Shown here piece by piece: positions 3,999 to 6,255 of a DNA stretch of 6,255 nt. Position 1 is the first letter of the stretch; every line of letters starts with the position of its first letter. This DNA comes from an uncultured Dysosmobacter sp. (GTDB lineage Bacteria; Bacillota; Clostridia; Oscillospirales; Oscillospiraceae). Under the pieces are notes generated by a model. That model saw nothing but the letters and a program-made list of their open reading frames with translations. It made no database searches and was not told where the DNA came from. Location: the NCBI GenBank assembly GCA_934504065.1, contig CAKSVQ010000132.1, positions 1 to 6,255 on the forward strand, in the 5' to 3' direction. The position numbers and the translations under genes are program-made.

Positions 3999-6255
3999 AT
4001 GGCCAAAGACAAGTATTACGGAAAGACCCTTCGTAAGAACTTTGCCCGGTATGAGGAAGTCGTTCCCATGCCGAACCTTCTGGAGATCCAGAAGACGTCT
4101 TATCAGGAGTTTTTGGATACCGGCCTGCGGGAGGTCTTCGTGGACGTGGGCGCGATCACGGACTACCAGGGCAATCTGGAGCTGACCTTCATCGACTATA
4201 AGATGGATGAGGCCCCCAAGTACGACGTGGAGGAGTGCAAGGCGCGGGACGCCACGTATGCCGCCCCCCTGAAGGTGAAGGTGCGCCTGCGCAACAAGGA
4301 GACGGAGGAGATCAAGGAGCAGGAGATCTTCATGGGCGACTTCCCCCTGATGACCCACTCCGGCACCTTCGTCATCAACGGCGCCGAGCGCGTGGTGGTC
4401 TCTCAGATCGTCCGCTCCCCCGGTGTGTACTACGGCAAGGAGGTCGACCTGAAGACCGACCTGCCCATCCTCACCTCCACGGTGATCCCCTACCGCGGCG
4501 CGTGGCTGGAATATGAGACGGACGCCAACGAGGTGTTCTGGGTCCGCATCGATAAAAACCGCAAGATCCCCATCACCTGCCTGATCCGGGCGCTGGGCCT
4601 CCGGACTGACGCGGAGATCCTTGACCGCTTCGGCGACGATCCCCGCATCGTCACCACGCTGGAAAAGGACCCCTGCAAGACCTATGAGGACGCCATGCTT
4701 GAGATTTACCGCAAGCTGCGTCCCGGTGAGCCCCCCACGGTGGAGGCTGCCGAAACGCTGATGAACAATCTGTTCTTTGATCCCCGGCGCTACGACCTGT
4801 CCGTCGTGGGCCGCTACAAGTTCAATAAGAAGCTCTCTTTGTGGCAGCGTGTCACCGGGTATCATCTGGTCTATCCCGTGGCTGATCCCGCCACCGGCGA
4901 GATCCTCTTCGATCAGGGCCACCTGCTGAGCAAGCAGGACGCCCGCCTGCTGGACGAGGTGGGCGTGGCCGAGGTCACCATCGACGTGGAGGGCACGCCC
5001 CTGCGGGTGATGAGCAACCGGATGTGCGATATGAAGCACTATGTGGACTTCGACCCGCTGGCGGAGTGCGGTATCAAGGAGCGGGTGCGCTTTACGGTGC
5101 TGCAGGAGCTGCTGGGCCAGTATTCCGGTGAGGAGCTCATCGAGCAGATCAAGCTCCACAAGGATGATCTGGTGCCCAAGCACATCATCATCGATGACAT
5201 CATGACCTCCATCAACTACATGAACGGGCTGGCCATGGGCATCTCCGTCAAGGACGACATTGACCATCTGGGCAACCGCCGCCTGCGCTGTGTGGGCGAG
5301 CTGCTGCAAAACCAGTTCCGCATCGGCTTTTCCCGGATGGAGCGGGTCATCCGCGAGCGCATGACCATTCAGGATCTGGACATCGTTACCCCCCAGAGCC
5401 TGATCAACATCCGCCCCGTCACCGCCGCCATCAAGGAGTTCTTCGGCTCCAGCCCCCTGAGCCAGTTCATGGATCAGACCAACCCGCTGGCCGAGCTGAC
5501 CCACAAGCGCCGTCTCTCCGCTCTGGGCCCCGGCGGCCTGAGCCGCGAGCGCGCCAACATGGAAGTGCGCGACGTGCATTACAGCCACTATGGCCGGATG
5601 TGCCCCATTGAGACCCCTGAAGGCCCCAACATCGGCCTGATCTCCTACCTTGCGACCTATGCCCGCATCAATGAGTACGGCTTCATCGAAGCGCCCTACC
5701 GCGCGGTGGACAAGGCCACGGGCAAGGTGGCAAACGACATCACCTATATGACCGCCGACGAAGAGGACAACTACATCGTCGGTCAGGCCGCCGAGCCGCT
5801 GGACGAAAACGGCTGCCTGATCAACGCCCGTATCACTGCCCGCCACCGGGATGAGATCGTGGAAGTGGATAAGGAAATGGTGGACTTCATCGACGTCAGC
5901 CCCCGCATGATGGTCTCCATCGCAACGGCCATGATCCCCTTCCTGCCCAACGACGACGCAAACCGCGCACTGATGGGCGCAAACATGCAGCGGCAGGCTG
6001 TGCCTCTGCTCAGACCCCATGCGCCCATCGTGGGCACCGGCATGGAGCACAAGATCTGCATCGACTCCGAGATCGTGGTGCTGGCCGAGGGCGACGGCGT
6101 GGTCACCTCCGTGGATGCCCGCCATGTCACCGTCAAGTATGACAGCGGCGAGACCAAAGACTATAAGCTTACCAAGTACCTGCGCTCCAACCACACCACC
6201 TGCATCAACCAGCATCCCATCGTGGATGTGGGCGAGCGGGTCCACGGCAAGCGCC
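3999..6255 (+). CDS. rpoB: DNA-directed RNA polymerase beta subunit RpoB (3' end beyond window)
   Basis: RpoB forms, with beta', the catalytic core of RNA polymerase. The window holds 752 complete codons of an expected 1,200 or so. The protein starts [20 protein letters not shown], with AAGGTG (3984-3989) 9 nt upstream. The N-terminal protrusion carries [20 protein letters not shown] and VRSPGVYY, then the lobe and [12 protein letters not shown]. The rifampicin region is residues 483-514 (about 507-538 in E. coli numbering). It includes Gln489, Asp492, His502, Arg505, Ser507 and Leu509, the equivalents of Q513, D516, H526, R529, S531 and L533. All are the wild-type residues, so no classical rifampicin-resistance change is seen. 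Further on are [14 protein letters not shown] at 535-548 and [19 protein letters not shown] at 651-669. The order and spacing match Bacillus RpoB closely with no large lineage insertions. Codons end heavily in C/G, which opens a long antisense frame. The gene is driven by its own promoter; rpoC presumably follows outside the window. Confidence 0.99.
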   Translation, partial: MAKDKYYGKTLRKNFARYEEVVPMPNLLEIQKTSYQEFLDTGLREVFVDVGAITDYQGNLELTFIDYKMDEAPKYDVEECKARDATYAAPLKVKVRLRNKETEEIKEQEIFMGDFPLMTHSGTFVINGAERVVVSQIVRSPGVYYGKEVDLKTDLPILTSTVIPYRGAWLEYETDANEVFWVRIDKNRKIPITCLIRALGLRTDAEILDRFGDDPRIVTTLEKDPCKTYEDAMLEIYRKLRPGEPPTVEAAETLMNNLFFDPRRYDLSVVGRYKFNKKLSLWQRVTGYHLVYPVADPATGEILFDQGHLLSKQDARLLDEVGVAEVTIDVEGTPLRVMSNRMCDMKHYVDFDPLAECGIKERVRFTVLQELLGQYSGEELIEQIKLHKDDLVPKHIIIDDIMTSINYMNGLAMGISVKDDIDHLGNRRLRCVGELLQNQFRIGFSRMERVIRERMTIQDLDIVTPQSLINIRPVTAAIKEFFGSSPLSQFMDQTNPLAELTHKRRLSALGPGGLSRERANMEVRDVHYSHYGRMCPIETPEGPNIGLISYLATYARINEYGFIEAPYRAVDKATGKVANDITYMTADEEDNYIVGQAAEPLDENGCLINARITARHRDEIVEVDKEMVDFIDVSPRMMVSIATAMIPFLPNDDANRALMGANMQRQAVPLLRPHAPIVGTGMEHKICIDSEIVVLAEGDGVVTSVDARHVTVKYDSGETKDYKLTKYLRSNHTTCINQHPIVDVGERVHGKR

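Noticed and set aside
3991..4185. Alternative ATG at 3991 just before rpoB
   Set aside because: It is out of frame with rpoB, 1 nt from the ribosome site, and leads to a 64-codon Arg/Trp-rich shadow. The ATG at 3999 is properly spaced and opens the true beta-subunit frame.
3924..6245. A 773-codon open frame on the - strand
   Set aside because: It lies almost wholly antisense to rpoB, whose protein is unmistakable. Its His/Asp/Val/Gly-rich composition is what the complement of C/G-ending codons produces. No family is recognisable.

Overview
The window is an ordinary-looking chromosomal segment from a GC-rich Gram-positive bacterium, most likely an anaerobic member of the Clostridia (an Oscillospirales-like gut Firmicute). 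This is inferred from three things. The RpoB sequence closely follows the Bacillus/Clostridium pattern. Ribosome-binding sites are strong GGAGG-type. Two of the three promoters proposed here carry extended -10 elements of the TGG-TAnAAT kind. No species can be named from the sequence alone. All credible genes are on the + strand.

Layout. (1) Positions 1-77 hold a perfect 15-bp inverted repeat with a 3-nt loop, then a GGAGG site. (2) Positions 78-1430 encode an RlmD/RlmCD-type 23S rRNA uracil-C5 methyltransferase with its [4Fe-4S] cysteines and catalytic cysteine intact. (3) Positions 1441-3053 hold a tightly packed set of three small accessory genes: a class I SAM methyltransferase, a GyrI-like small-molecule-binding protein broken by an in-frame UAG, and a TfoX N-terminal-domain protein. 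The methyltransferase and GyrI-like genes overlap by 11 nt. (4) Positions 3054-3676 hold two small membrane-protein genes, each with its own plausible promoter. The segment closes with a very strong intrinsic terminator at 3701-3747. (5) From 3769 a textbook sigma-A promoter drives a structured leader of roughly 195 nt, then rpoB (RNA polymerase beta subunit) from 3999. rpoB runs off the right edge after 752 complete codons.

Working together. rlmD probably co-transcribes with the accessory trio, since gaps are 10 nt, -11 nt and 22 nt and there is no terminator between them. The two small membrane proteins and rpoB are separate transcription units. No ribosomal protein genes (rplJ/rplL) lie just upstream of rpoB, so its expression seems to be set by its own promoter and leader.

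The most notable observation is the amber codon inside the GyrI-like gene. The downstream 63 codons remain fully open and family-like, which points to a very recent nonsense mutation, readthrough, or a sequencing error. Secondary points are the perfect hairpin at the left edge and the hairpins in the rpoB leader. I see no mobile element, CRISPR array, tRNA, rRNA or clearly new multi-gene system.
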